Source: Streptococcus pantholopis (lineage in GTDB: Bacteria > Bacillota > Bacilli > Lactobacillales > Streptococcaceae). Taken from it: DNA of 64,000 nt. Shown here piece after piece: positions 34,076-42,253 of this stretch (position 1 is the stretch's first letter; every line of letters starts with the position of its first letter). The position numbers were made by a program, and so were the translations under genes. A model generated the notes under the pieces. It was not told where the DNA came from. It did not search any database and worked only from the letters and a program-made list of their open reading frames with translations. The stretch covers positions 62,001 through 126,000 of the forward strand of contig NZ_CP014699.1 in NCBI RefSeq assembly GCF_001642085.1, in the 5' to 3' direction.

Positions 34076-34651
34076 ATGAACAAACTGGTAAAAATGTTTT
34101 TCATTTTGACCGGCCTCATTCTTCTGGCATTATTAGGCGCAGGAGCTGTCCATTACGGCAGCTTAGCTGCGCTGCCTGATGGCTTCAAAGAATTAGTCCG
34201 TTTCTTTAGGCTAACCCCTTTCTGGGAGAGAGCTCTCTCGCCTTACTTTTTCTGGCTTGCGTTTGCTGCTATGATATTTGTTTTTGTAGTTACAGTAATT
34301 CTTGCTCTCTATCCGAGAACCTATACAGAAATTGAATTGGAAGATAGTCAGCCCGGGAAGCTCAAACTTAAAAAGTCCGCTTTAGAAAGTTATGTACGGA
34401 CTATTGTTGAAGAAGAAGGTGTGATGAAGGCTCCCAATGTGTCAGCTAAGCTGTATAAAAATAAGTTTAAAATAAGGATTTCCGGGAAAATTGTTCCGCG
34501 TGTTAATGTAACAGAGAAAGTGACTGAGTTAAAAAAAGCAATTCGCACAGGCTTGGATACTTTCTTTGGGATTAAAAATAAGGTGGATTACCGCATTGAC
34601 ATCAATCATATTGAAACTAGGGAACAATCCCTGTCTCAACGTGTTAAATAG
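34076..34651 (+). CDS. amaP: alkaline shock response membrane anchor protein AmaP
   Basis: 191 aa from ATG 34076, behind AGGAGA; GTG 34055 overlaps the previous gene. Two membrane helices (about 6-26 and 55-78) are followed by a cytoplasmic domain resembling Asp23/Gls24 (ESYVRTIVEEEGVMKAPNVSAKLYKNKFKIRISGKIVPRVNVTEKV). In S. aureus AmaP holds Asp23 at the membrane. It is co-transcribed here with two Gls24 proteins, its likely clients. Confidence 0.9.
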   Translation: MNKLVKMFFILTGLILLALLGAGAVHYGSLAALPDGFKELVRFFRLTPFWERALSPYFFWLAFAAMIFVFVVTVILALYPRTYTEIELEDSQPGKLKLKKSALESYVRTIVEEEGVMKAPNVSAKLYKNKFKIRISGKIVPRVNVTEKVTELKKAIRTGLDTFFGIKNKVDYRIDINHIETREQSLSQRVK

Positions 34652-34659
34652 GAGGCTAT

Positions 34660-34848
34660 ATGGATTTTATAAAACTATTTAAACAGTACCGCTACCCTAT
34701 TATCGGCGGTCTAACAGGATTGCTTCTTGCTCTGCTGCTGGTCAATTATGGCTTGTTGAAGACGCTAGTTATCCTAATTTTTGTAACAGCAGGGGTATAT
34801 GCTTCTGCTTACCTGAAAAAAACAGGTTTGTTGGATAATTTGAAATAG
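34660..34848 (+). CDS. DUF2273 family small membrane protein
   Basis: 62 aa with two membrane helices (about 11-30 and 33-52), short loops (YPIIGGLTGLLLALLLVNYGLLKTLVILIFV) and AGGAGG before ATG 34660. DUF2273 proteins lie between amaP and asp23 in many Firmicutes and are part of the same envelope-stress module; function unknown. Confidence 0.88.
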   Translation: MDFIKLFKQYRYPIIGGLTGLLLALLLVNYGLLKTLVILIFVTAGVYASAYLKKTGLLDNLK

Positions 34849-34858
34849 GAGGATAGCA

Positions 34859-35356
34859 ATGGCTGGAATAAAATCTGAAATGGCAATTAAAGGGGAACTG
34901 ACCTATGCCGATAAAGTGATCGAAAAAATAGTTGGTCTGGCTTTAGAAACAGTTGATGGTCTGTTAGCAGCAGACGGCGGTTTTTTAGCTAATGTGAAAG
35001 ATAAGCTTATTAATACCGATACAGTAACAGACGGTATTCATGTGGAAATCGGCCGAAAACAGGTAGCTGTTGACTTATCTGTTGTTGTTCAATATCAAAA
35101 GCATGTTCCGACAGTTTTTGAAAATATTAAGGCAGTTATTGCAGAAGAAATCAAACGGATGACAGGGCTGGAAGTGGTGGAAGTTAATGTCAGCGTAGCT
35201 GACATCAAGACTTATCAACAGTACGAGAATGACAAAGTGAGTCTGCAGGACCGCTTGGCAGATGCCGCTCAAACAACAGGTGATTTCGCTTCTAAACAGT
35301 ATACGAAACTGGCCAAGGAAGCTGAATCGGTATCTGATGGGCCGCGGGTTAGATAA
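34859..35356 (+). CDS. gls24: Asp23/Gls24 family envelope stress response protein
   Basis: 165 aa. The core (MAIKGELTYADKVIEKIVGLALETVDGLLA ... VDLSVVVQYQKHVPTVFENIKAVIAEEIKRMTGLEVVEVNVSVADI) is the Asp23/Gls24 domain at about 8-120; the C-terminal 45 residues are polar and probably disordered. AGGAGG precedes ATG 34859. Expected to coat the inner membrane through AmaP under general, bile or alkaline stress. Paralogous to the gene at 35589. Confidence 0.92.
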   Translation: MAGIKSEMAIKGELTYADKVIEKIVGLALETVDGLLAADGGFLANVKDKLINTDTVTDGIHVEIGRKQVAVDLSVVVQYQKHVPTVFENIKAVIAEEIKRMTGLEVVEVNVSVADIKTYQQYENDKVSLQDRLADAAQTTGDFASKQYTKLAKEAESVSDGPRVR

Positions 35357-35373
35357 AAAAGGAAAATCAAACG

Positions 35374-35589
35374 ATGGAAAAAGCAAAATATAAGGCAAAA
35401 GAAGAGCAAGTTAAAGGATCTCTGAAAGAAACAGCCGGGAAAATAACCGGGAATAAAGAAAAAGAGATTGAAGGAAAGTCAGAGAAACTTTCCGGTAAAG
35501 CCAAAGAAAAAGCCATAAAGGCTAAAAAAGTAATTAGTGATGCAGCAGATGAAAAACTGACAGCAAAAAATAAAAAAGAGGAGAAATAA
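35374..35589 (+). CDS. CsbD family stress protein
   Basis: 71 aa, very Lys/Glu-rich, with the CsbD pattern KAKEEQVKGSLKETAGKITGNKEKEIEGKSEKLSGKAKEKA. CsbD proteins are small, disordered, stress-induced proteins of unknown action. Its TAA overlaps by one base the ATG of the second Gls24 gene, so the two are tightly coupled. Confidence 0.9.
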   Translation: MEKAKYKAKEEQVKGSLKETAGKITGNKEKEIEGKSEKLSGKAKEKAIKAKKVISDAADEKLTAKNKKEEK

Positions 35590-36125
35590 TGGCAGATACA
35601 GTATTAACTGGCAAAAGCAGCCAGCAAACTTATAAGAAAACACACCTAAAAGGCAATATTATCTACAGCGACAAAGTCATTGAAAAAATTATTGGAAAGT
35701 CTTTAAAAAGCGTCTCAGGACTCTTGGCTTTCAGCGGTGGTTTTTTCTCCGACCTAAAGAATAAAGTTGTCAACAGTGATGATATGACGGAAGGTGTTGA
35801 TGTGGAAGTGGGAACTAAGCAGGTTGCAGCAAATCTGCGTATTGTTGTTGAGTACGGCAAGGATATCCCAGATATCGTTAAACAGATTAAAAAAGTTGTG
35901 CAGCAGGAAGTGGCTAAAATGACACATTTAGATGTCATCGAAGTCAATGTTGAAGTGGTTGATACCAGAACATTAGATGAGTTTGAAGCCGATTCCGTCA
36001 CTGTTCAGGACCGTGTGACAGAGGCTGGAAAAACGACAGGCAAGTTTGTTGAAGAGCAGGCTGTAAAGACAAAACAGACGCTTTCAGAATCTGCTGAAAC
36101 AAGTGACAGGTCCCATCTGCAGTAA
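35589..36125 (+). CDS. second Asp23/Gls24 family protein
   Basis: 178 aa. The Gls24 core at about 18-130 (LKGNIIYSDKVIEKIIGKSLKSVSGLLAFSGGFFSDLKNKVVNSDDMTEGVDVEVG) aligns throughout with the protein at 34859, so the two are a tandem duplication separated by csbD. The N-terminal 15 and C-terminal 45 residues are polar and differ. Likely forms mixed or parallel assemblies with the first copy. Confidence 0.92.
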   Translation: MADTVLTGKSSQQTYKKTHLKGNIIYSDKVIEKIIGKSLKSVSGLLAFSGGFFSDLKNKVVNSDDMTEGVDVEVGTKQVAANLRIVVEYGKDIPDIVKQIKKVVQQEVAKMTHLDVIEVNVEVVDTRTLDEFEADSVTVQDRVTEAGKTTGKFVEEQAVKTKQTLSESAETSDRSHLQ

Positions 36126-36185
36126 ATTACAGGGCAGATAAAGCCCTTTCTTGCTTACTGTAAGTAAAGAAATATAAAGGATGAT

Positions 36186-36308
36186 ATGAAAAACAGAAGA
36201 GCTAAAAAAGGAAAATGGATAAGACTGTTTCAAATAATAACAATAGTCTTACCCACAGTTCAGCTAATCCGCGGGCTGATAAGAGAACACAGATCTAGCA
36301 CAAAATAA
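36186..36308 (+). CDS. small putative membrane protein in the Gls24 operon
   Basis: 40 codons: a strongly basic N-terminus (MKNRRAKKGK) followed by one hydrophobic helix (WIRLFQIITIVLPTVQLI) and a basic end. AAAGG lies about five bases before the ATG. It sits in the operon between the second Gls24 gene and the YtxH-like gene, only 11 bp before the latter. No family is recognised; it is reported because position, ribosome binding site and membrane profile fit a real small gene. Confidence 0.5.
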   Translation: MKNRRAKKGKWIRLFQIITIVLPTVQLIRGLIREHRSSTK

Positions 36309-36319
36309 AAGGAGACGGT

Positions 36320-36682
36320 ATGTCAAAAAAATCAAATAAAAAAGGGATGACTTTTTTTCAAGGGGTACTGACTGCAGCAATGTTAACAGGGCTTGTTTAC
36401 AGTATGGCTACGAAAGAGAAACGGCAGGCTCTATCTGATAAAAGCAAGAAGATGTTTAAGGATATAATGCCGGATCATCATTGTAAGTCAGAGAAAGCGG
36501 CTGATTCAAATGCTGTTCAGGCGACTCTTGCCGGTTTAGCAGCTTCTGCTGCTAAAGCGGTCAATGATGTTTATGAAAAAGCAGCCAGCAAAAATAAGAA
36601 AGCTGACCAGGCTCCCTTTGTCTCAGATATAAAAGATAGCAGCAGCCAAGAAGAAGTATCCAGTGAGGATGCGAACAGATAA
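36320..36682 (+). CDS. YtxH-like stress-operon protein
   Basis: 120 aa: basic start (MSKKSNKKG), one membrane or amphipathic helix (MTFFQGVLTAAMLTGLVYSMAT), then a charged, Ala/Ser/Lys-rich tail with KKMFKDIM and an acidic end. This resembles YtxH-type proteins, small anchored helical proteins often next to stress genes. AAAAGGAGA precedes ATG 36320. Last gene of the Gls24/AmaP operon; a 13-bp hairpin follows. Confidence 0.7.
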   Translation: MSKKSNKKGMTFFQGVLTAAMLTGLVYSMATKEKRQALSDKSKKMFKDIMPDHHCKSEKAADSNAVQATLAGLAASAAKAVNDVYEKAASKNKKADQAPFVSDIKDSSSQEEVSSEDANR

Positions 36683-36728
36683 TCTTTTCTACCCTTATTT
36701 TTGGGAATGATAATATAAGCATAAAAAG

Positions 36729-36770
36729 CCCTCCTTTATCTTTGATTAAAAATCAGCAGATAAGGGAGGG
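36729..36770. terminator. hairpin after the Gls24 operon
   Basis: Thirteen-bp stem, CCCTCCTTTATCT (36729-36741) with 36758-36770, one G-T wobble, flanked by A-rich sequence on both sides. The T-run needed on the plus strand is absent; on the minus strand CTTTTTAT follows, so it suits minus-strand termination better. Confidence 0.6.
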
Positions 36771-36944
36771 TTAAAAAATCAAAGACAGGGCGGTTACTTC
36801 TGCAAAGTAAGGCTGGCGAAGATATAGAGAGCGGAGTATGAATCGTTATACTTTAAAGCGTTCACTTTTTTGAACTTGCTGGCTTTCTTGCTTTAGACTG
36901 TCAGCTGTCTTTTAAGTCAGTTAATCCGGTGTCTGAGTTCGGAT

Positions 36945-36976
36945 CCCTTCTTTATTAATAAGAAGGGCCTTTTTTA
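36945..36976 (+). terminator. terminator-like hairpin
   Basis: CCCTTCTT (36945-36952) pairs with AAGAAGGG (36960-36967), followed by CC and six T. It could stop read-through from the Gls24 operon before the convergent regulator gene. Confidence 0.75.
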
Positions 36977-37102
36977 TTAAGACTAATGGCTTTTATGAGG
37001 GCTGATTTTCAGTCAGATTTAGATAGAGGAAAGTGAGAGGAAGCGCTGGTTTAACATTCTGTTTGGTTTCATTTCTGGTGTCTGTGGGATTGAACAGCAG
37101 AT

Positions 37103-37879
37103 TTAGTACAGAAAGCCGTTTTCCTGTCTGTTGTTTTTTAGGCTGGCGGCATAAGCATCTAAAACAATCCGAGAAAGGATAGCCAAGGGCAGACGCGAGT
37201 GAACTTCAAAATCAGGGAAATACGAGAGTTCGGATTTAAAACCAAAGAGCTGATAGTCTGTAAATTTAGCTAAGGAACCCGATGGATTGGCGCTGATTAA
37301 AATAGATTTAATTTGGTTCTGCCGGCAGTTTTTAGCAGCATCAACCAGTGCCGCTGTTTCACCATTGAGAGAAATAAAAACAACTAAATCTTCTGGCTTT
37401 AGCCGTTTACTGACTGGCCGGATAATATTTGGGTCTGTGTGCAGTTCACAGTATTTCTGACTTAATTGAAATTTAATCAGCATTTCTGATCCGGTCATTT
37501 CTGAAAAGCCACGGGCAAAAATCATGATGCGTTGAGCTTTTTTGATAGCAGCAATTGCTTGTTCCAGAACATCAGCATCAATCATATTTAAGGTGCGAAT
37601 GACTTCTTGGTAATTTTTGATAATGGACTGTTTAGTATCAGCTGTCATATGCTGATTATCTATGATATGCAGGCTGTCCCTGCTTTTACTCTGGATTTCG
37701 TGTTTGAAAGCCGAAAAGCCAGCATAACCTTTTTTCTTCAATGTCCTGGTGACAGAAGCATTGGAGACACTCAGAATCTCGCTTAACTCAGAGATAGTCA
37801 GGTGGGTAACATAATCGAAATGATTATTTATATAGTTCCAAATATATGTTTCTGTATCTGTTAAATGGTGCCGGGTCAT
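37103..37879 (-). CDS. MurR/RpiR family transcriptional regulator
   Basis: 258 aa. N-terminal HTH_6 domain (1-77; LTISELSEILSVSNASVTRTLKKKGYAGFSAFKHEI) and a C-terminal SIS sugar-phosphate-binding domain (about 110-235; IMIFARGFSEMTGSEMLIKF, LVVFISLNGETAALVDAAKNCR). It is divergent from the kinase-PTS-aldolase operon, with about 190 bp between start codons, so it very probably regulates that operon in response to a sugar phosphate. Confidence 0.9.
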   Translation of the reverse strand: MTRHHLTDTETYIWNYINNHFDYVTHLTISELSEILSVSNASVTRTLKKKGYAGFSAFKHEIQSKSRDSLHIIDNQHMTADTKQSIIKNYQEVIRTLNMIDADVLEQAIAAIKKAQRIMIFARGFSEMTGSEMLIKFQLSQKYCELHTDPNIIRPVSKRLKPEDLVVFISLNGETAALVDAAKNCRQNQIKSILISANPSGSLAKFTDYQLFGFKSELSYFPDFEVHSRLPLAILSRIVLDAYAASLKNNRQENGFLY

Positions 37880-37919
37880 TTTATCTTCCTGAAAATCTGT
37901 TCAATATCACCGCAAAAAC

Positions 37920-37933
37920 CGAAAACGCATTCA
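37920..37933 (+). promoter_or_regulatory. cre-like site in the sugar operon promoter region
   Basis: CGAAAACGCATTCA matches the CcpA consensus TGWAANCGNTNWCA at all but two fixed positions (1 and 10). It lies between the divergent RpiR regulator and the sugar operon. Confidence 0.4.
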
Positions 37934-38068
37934 AAATTAAAGTGCTAAGATAAATATACTAGATAAGACAGTGAAATGCAAGTCAGCAATAGACCTTATA
38001 CAAAAGAATTCTTGACAAAAATAACAGGCAGTTTTCACTGTAAGTTTTTGTATCTTAGTGGAGGAGAG

Positions 38069-39001
38069 ATGGTAATTTATACTTGTACGATGAATCCGGC
38101 GATAGATTTATTTATAGAAACAGAGAGAATGGAAGCAGGCAAGGTCAACCGTACGCTAGCTAATGAAATTCAGGCTAATGGAAAAGGAGTCAATGTTTCA
38201 CTGGTGATGAAAAAGCTGGGGTTAAGCAGCACTGCGCTAGGCTTTACAGGTGGTTTTACAGGCCGCTATATCAGAGATTATCTGACTGAACAGGGAGTGG
38301 CCAACAACTTTGTGGAAGTAGCTGGTCTCACTCGAATTAACGTGTTTACAAAAGTCAATACTAGTAATCAGGAATTTAAATTGGTTAATCAAGGACCAAC
38401 AGTCAGCCGAGAAGCTCAGGATGAGCTGCTTAGGCAGATTTGGGAGATGGCCGAAAATGATTATATAGTTGTCTCAGGAAGTCTGCCAAAAGGAGTAGAT
38501 CCGGGGATATTGACTGAACTGGCGAAAATCAGCAAGGAAAGGGGGATAAAAGCTGTCTTTGATGTCAGCCACCCCGCAGTTCTAGACACACTTTCTTATC
38601 AACCCTATCTCTTAAAACCTAACGATGAAGAACTTGCTGAATGGTTTGGTTTAACAGGCTTGACACGAGAACACAGCTTACTGTACGGCAGACGTTTGAT
38701 TCATCTGGGAGCAAAAAATGTTTTGCTGTCTCTGGGATCTAAAGGTGCTGTATATATTGCGGAAAACTTATCTGCCTGGTTCTGCAGTGCTCCTAAAGGT
38801 AGGGTAGTCAATACAGCCGGCGCTGGGGATACTTTGCTGGGAAGTTTTTTAACAGGATTGGTTAACGGGCAGAATATAAAAGATAATTTAGCAAGGAGCG
38901 TTGCCGCTGGTTCGTCAACCGCTTTTAAAAGCGGACTCACAGATTTTAGTGATGTCGAAGAACTAAAAAAACATATTCAGGTTCAAAAAATGGAGGTATA
39001 A
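38069..39001 (+). CDS. ketose-1-phosphate kinase (FruK/LacC/TagK-like, PfkB family)
   Basis: 310 aa from ATG 38069, just after GGAGGAGAG; the open frame upstream has no site. PfkB features: CTMNPAIDLFIE near the N-terminus, GKGVNVS, VSGSLPKGVDP and the anion-hole/catalytic NTAGAGDTLLGSF. LacC phosphorylates tagatose-6-phosphate, FruK fructose-1-phosphate and TagK tagatose-1-phosphate. Here a fructose-type PTS (adds phosphate at C1) lies upstream of a LacD-type aldolase, so tagatose-1-phosphate 6-kinase is the best guess. Three bases separate it from the PTS gene. Confidence 0.85.
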   Translation: MVIYTCTMNPAIDLFIETERMEAGKVNRTLANEIQANGKGVNVSLVMKKLGLSSTALGFTGGFTGRYIRDYLTEQGVANNFVEVAGLTRINVFTKVNTSNQEFKLVNQGPTVSREAQDELLRQIWEMAENDYIVVSGSLPKGVDPGILTELAKISKERGIKAVFDVSHPAVLDTLSYQPYLLKPNDEELAEWFGLTGLTREHSLLYGRRLIHLGAKNVLLSLGSKGAVYIAENLSAWFCSAPKGRVVNTAGAGDTLLGSFLTGLVNGQNIKDNLARSVAAGSSTAFKSGLTDFSDVEELKKHIQVQKMEV

Positions 39002-39003
39002 TC

Positions 39004-40413
39004 ATGTCAACATATCAACTTGTTGCCGCGACCGGCTGTCCGACCGGCATTGCACATACGTTTATGGCTCAGGAAGCTCTGGAAAAAGCGGCCAAAAAGC
39101 GAGGGATAAGTATAAAAGTCGAAACACATGGGCAGGTTGGTGTTGAAAATGCACTGACATCGGCAGAAATTGCTAGCGCTGATGCTGTTATTATTGCAGC
39201 AGATAAGGATGTTCAGGCTGAACGTTTTGCTGGTAAACGTGTGATTTCTGTGCCTGTAGCTGATGGTATCAGAAAGGCAGATCAATTGATAGCTGATGCC
39301 TTGTCAGGCAAAGGCAGTATCCAGGGCGGAAGCGCTGTAAAAACAGAAGCAGTTCAGCAAACTGCCGGCAGAGGGCAAGAGAGCGTTGGTCATCAGATAT
39401 ATAAGCATTTAATGAACGGAGTTTCTCGCATGCTGCCTTTCGTCGTTGCAGGAGGAGTATTAGTTGCTGTTTCTTTTCTATTTGGTATTTATTCCTCTGA
39501 TCCTCAAAACAGCCAGTATAATTGGTTCGCTGCCTTGCTGAATACGGACATAGGTGCTGTAGCTATGGGAATGATGACTCCTGTTCTGGCTGCTTTTATT
39601 GCTGAATCTATTGCTAAACGCTCGGGCTTTGCTGCTGGTATGGTTGGCGGTTTGATGGCTGTTAACGGTGGTTCAGGTTTTTTAGGCGGTATTATAGCAG
39701 GTTTTACAGCGGGTTATATAGTATTAGCCTTAGAAAAAATATTGGTTTTTCTGCCCAAGTCCTTGGACGGTTTAAAGGCTATCTTTCTTTATCCGGTATT
39801 TGGAGTTCTTTTTACAGGCTTGATAATGTCGCTGATCAATGCACCGATGGCTTGGGTAAATGAAAGCTTAATGGCCTGGCTGGCAGCATTTGAGAATGCC
39901 AATCCGCTGATTTTAGGGGTTATTATCGGCTGTATGTCAGCCTTTGATATGGGCGGTCCGGTTAATAAGGCAGCATACGTCACTGGGACAGCCTTACTGG
40001 CTCAGGGCAATACAACGTTTATGGCTGGTGTTTCTGCAGCCTGCATTGCTCCGCCGCTGACTACTTTTGTAGCAACAACCGTATTTAGAAAATATTATAG
40101 TGAAGAAGATCGGAATGCCGGTATGGCTAATCTGATTTTAGGCTCAACCCACATTACAGAAGGGGCTATTCCTTTTGCTGCTAAAGATCCCCTGCGTATT
40201 TTGCCGACCCTTATGCTGGGTTCGTCGATTGCTGCTGTACTCACTTATATGTGGGATGTTCAAGTTCCGGCTCCTCACGGCGGTTTCTTGGTTCTTCCTG
40301 TAGTGACTCATGCTTTCCTTTGGGTTCTTGCCATTGCAATAGGCTCAATTACAGCAGGCCTTATCATGGGACTGATTGAAAAAAATAAGGCAGGAAAAGC
40401 GTCATCTGCTTGA
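39004..40413 (+). CDS. fructose-family PTS enzyme IIBC
   Basis: 469 aa. IIB domain 1-100 with phospho-acceptor Cys12 (AATGCPTGIAHTFMA), a linker (about 101-130), then the membrane IIC domain (about 140-460, eight or more helices; MGGPVNKAAYVTG, GSTHITEGAIPFAAKDP). It imports and phosphorylates a ketose, presumably at C1. Fructose-family systems usually carry IIA on the same chain or beside it; none is present in this operon, so a IIA from elsewhere must donate phosphate. AGGTATAATC precedes the ATG. Confidence 0.9.
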   Translation: MSTYQLVAATGCPTGIAHTFMAQEALEKAAKKRGISIKVETHGQVGVENALTSAEIASADAVIIAADKDVQAERFAGKRVISVPVADGIRKADQLIADALSGKGSIQGGSAVKTEAVQQTAGRGQESVGHQIYKHLMNGVSRMLPFVVAGGVLVAVSFLFGIYSSDPQNSQYNWFAALLNTDIGAVAMGMMTPVLAAFIAESIAKRSGFAAGMVGGLMAVNGGSGFLGGIIAGFTAGYIVLALEKILVFLPKSLDGLKAIFLYPVFGVLFTGLIMSLINAPMAWVNESLMAWLAAFENANPLILGVIIGCMSAFDMGGPVNKAAYVTGTALLAQGNTTFMAGVSAACIAPPLTTFVATTVFRKYYSEEDRNAGMANLILGSTHITEGAIPFAAKDPLRILPTLMLGSSIAAVLTYMWDVQVPAPHGGFLVLPVVTHAFLWVLAIAIGSITAGLIMGLIEKNKAGKASSA

Positions 40414-40491
40414 AAATTTCAGCACTCACCAGCTCCTTACCAGAGGCAAAGCCAATAAGTTTGGTGAAATATCAAAAAGAAGGAGGATATC

Positions 40492-41472
40492 ATGTCTGCT
40501 AAAGATGAAAAAAAGCGCCGTTTGAATCAGCTCAGTAATGAAAGCGGTTTGATTACAGCTTTGGCCTTTGATCAGCGCGGAGCCTTAAAGAAAATGATTG
40601 CCCGTCATCAAATTCAGCCGGTCGCCTTAGAACAAATGACAAATCTAAAGACCTTGGTAGCTGAAGAATTAACAGGAGATGTATCGGCCATTTTATTGGA
40701 TCCTGAGTACGGTCTGCCGGCAGCAAAAGCGAGGTCTGCTGCGTCTGGACTGCTTTTAGCCTATGAAAAAACAGGCTATGACAATATTAGAGAACGTCTG
40801 CCGGTTTGCCTTTCTGACTGGTCAGTCCGGCGTCTTAAGGAAGCCGGAGCCAGTGCAGTCAAATTCTTGCTTTATTATGACGTAGACGGCAATAATCAGA
40901 TTAATCAGCAAAAACAAGCGTATATTGAGCGTATTGGTGCGGAATGCAGTGCTGAAGAGCTGCCGTTTTTCTTAGAAATCCTGAGTTATGATGAAAAGTT
41001 TTCTGATAAAACAAGTCCCCAGTTTGCCAAGCTTAAGCCGCATAAAGTAAATAAGGCGATTGCTGTTTTTTCTGATCAGCGCTTCAATGTTGATGTCCTG
41101 AAGGTAGAGGTGCCGGTAAATATGGATTTTGTTGAAGGGTTTGCATCCGAAGAAATAGTTTATAGCCGCAAGGAAGCTGCTCAAGCCTTTCAAAATCAAG
41201 AATTAGCAGCGTCAGTTCCCTATATTTATTTAAGTGCCGGTGTAGCTGTTGGTCGGTTTCAAGAAACATTGTTTTTTGCCTATGAATCCGGTGCGAAATT
41301 TAGCGGTGTTCTATGCGGGCGTGCCAGTTGGGGAGAGGTGGTGCCGATCTATGTCAAAGAGGGACAAGAGTCAGCCCGCAGATGGCTGCAGGAACAGGGG
41401 CGCCAAAATATCAGCAGCTTGAATGCCGTTTTGCAGCAAACAGCAGTCCCTTGGAGTGATAAATACCGATAG
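40492..41472 (+). CDS. tagatose 1,6-diphosphate aldolase (LacD-like)
   Basis: 326 aa, the length of streptococcal LacD. Begins with [16 protein letters not shown] and [16 protein letters not shown], typical of the class I LacD family; the Schiff-base lysine lies in the central [12 protein letters not shown] segment. It splits tagatose-1,6-bisphosphate to dihydroxyacetone phosphate and glyceraldehyde-3-phosphate. AGGAGG precedes ATG 40492. It is last of the three-gene operon and has a perfect terminator. No lacAB genes are nearby, which argues against the ordinary galactose-6-phosphate route. Confidence 0.92.
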   Translation: MSAKDEKKRRLNQLSNESGLITALAFDQRGALKKMIARHQIQPVALEQMTNLKTLVAEELTGDVSAILLDPEYGLPAAKARSAASGLLLAYEKTGYDNIRERLPVCLSDWSVRRLKEAGASAVKFLLYYDVDGNNQINQQKQAYIERIGAECSAEELPFFLEILSYDEKFSDKTSPQFAKLKPHKVNKAIAVFSDQRFNVDVLKVEVPVNMDFVEGFASEEIVYSRKEAAQAFQNQELAASVPYIYLSAGVAVGRFQETLFFAYESGAKFSGVLCGRASWGEVVPIYVKEGQESARRWLQEQGRQNISSLNAVLQQTAVPWSDKYR

Positions 41473-41484
41473 CATAATAAAGTA

Positions 41485-41518
41485 AAATTAAGAAGCTAAA
41501 CAGCTTCTTAATTTTTTG
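41485..41518 (+). terminator. terminator of the sugar operon
   Basis: Perfect 13-bp stem AAATTAAGAAGCT (41485-41497) with AGCTTCTTAATTT (41502-41514), AAAC loop, T-run. Confidence 0.92.
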
Positions 41519-41631
41519 CTCTGAATAACAGAGCCTTTCAACTCCATGATGCATTTCAAAAAGCCGGTTTTCACGGCAGCATTTTTATGGTAAAATAAGA
41601 GCTAAATACGTTTTATTTTGAGGAGGTTTAT

Positions 41632-42105
41632 ATGATTTCATACGAAAAAGTGCGTCAAAACTTGCGTTCACTGAATATTACAGTGCTGGTTTTAGAATTT
41701 TTCTCTGCTATACTGGGGATTTTGGGCTTCATAGGGATTTATACCATCAGTGCTAATCTTGATAATGAAGAGCTGACTTCAGTCTACTCTGCTGAGCAGA
41801 TTGAGCTGCTCAGAGCCAGTGTTACGCCGTTCGCAATTTTTCTGTCTGTGGTATCGTTTGCTATCAGTGTAGCGATTATCGTTCTTGTCTTTATGAACTT
41901 GTCTAAGCTTAAAAAAGGTGAAGAGCTCAGCTATATTCCCTATTTCTTAGGGTTAGGGCTTGCTGCTTTTAATATACTTTATAGTTTTACCAGTGGCTTT
42001 AATATCTGGACTTTACTTATTCAAGGAGCTATCGCTGTTTTATTTGCCTTTACTTTTGTCAAAGCTCGGACACTTAATGAGGGTGATAACAGCCAGCAGG
42101 CTTAA
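41632..42105 (+). CDS. four-helix membrane protein of unknown function
   Basis: 157 aa. Four predicted membrane segments at about 15-37, 66-88, 98-116 and 122-142, with a polar extracellular loop between the first two (SANLDNEELTSVYSAEQIELL) and a polar C-terminus. GAGGAGG precedes ATG 41632. I do not recognise the family. It is transcribed alone between the sugar operon and the convergent dinB, with a strong bidirectional terminator after it. Confidence 0.75.
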   Translation: MISYEKVRQNLRSLNITVLVLEFFSAILGILGFIGIYTISANLDNEELTSVYSAEQIELLRASVTPFAIFLSVVSFAISVAIIVLVFMNLSKLKKGEELSYIPYFLGLGLAAFNILYSFTSGFNIWTLLIQGAIAVLFAFTFVKARTLNEGDNSQQA

Positions 42106-42181
42106 GGGTGAGAGTAAGAGGGCGGCAGGAAAATGTCCAGGCTGGCTGTTCTTTCTGTTTCGCCGTTTTCAAGCACAAACA

Positions 42182-42238
42182 AAAAGACTGGGAGACCGCT
42201 ATGATTGCTTTGCATCGTAGATGGTCTCCCAGTCTTTT
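42182..42238. terminator. bidirectional terminator between the membrane protein gene and dinB
   Basis: Perfect 16-bp stem, 42182-42197 (AAAAGACTGGGAGACC) with 42223-42238, extended inside by CTATGA/TCGTAG. A and T runs at both ends. Confidence 0.92.
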
Positions 42239-42253
42239 GCCAGATAAAGGTTG

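Larger units (their letters stand above)
36683..37102. other. gene-free interval after the Gls24 operon
   Basis: 420 bp without a gene. It holds the two hairpins listed separately; nothing else was recognised. Confidence 0.65.

Noticed and set aside
38046..38056. TTTGTATCTT just before the ribosome binding site of the ketose-1-phosphate kinase gene, like the right end of the dispersed repeat
   Set aside because: No ACGGG stem half, no left arm and no matching helix upstream; could be a fully decayed copy, but chance similarity cannot be excluded.
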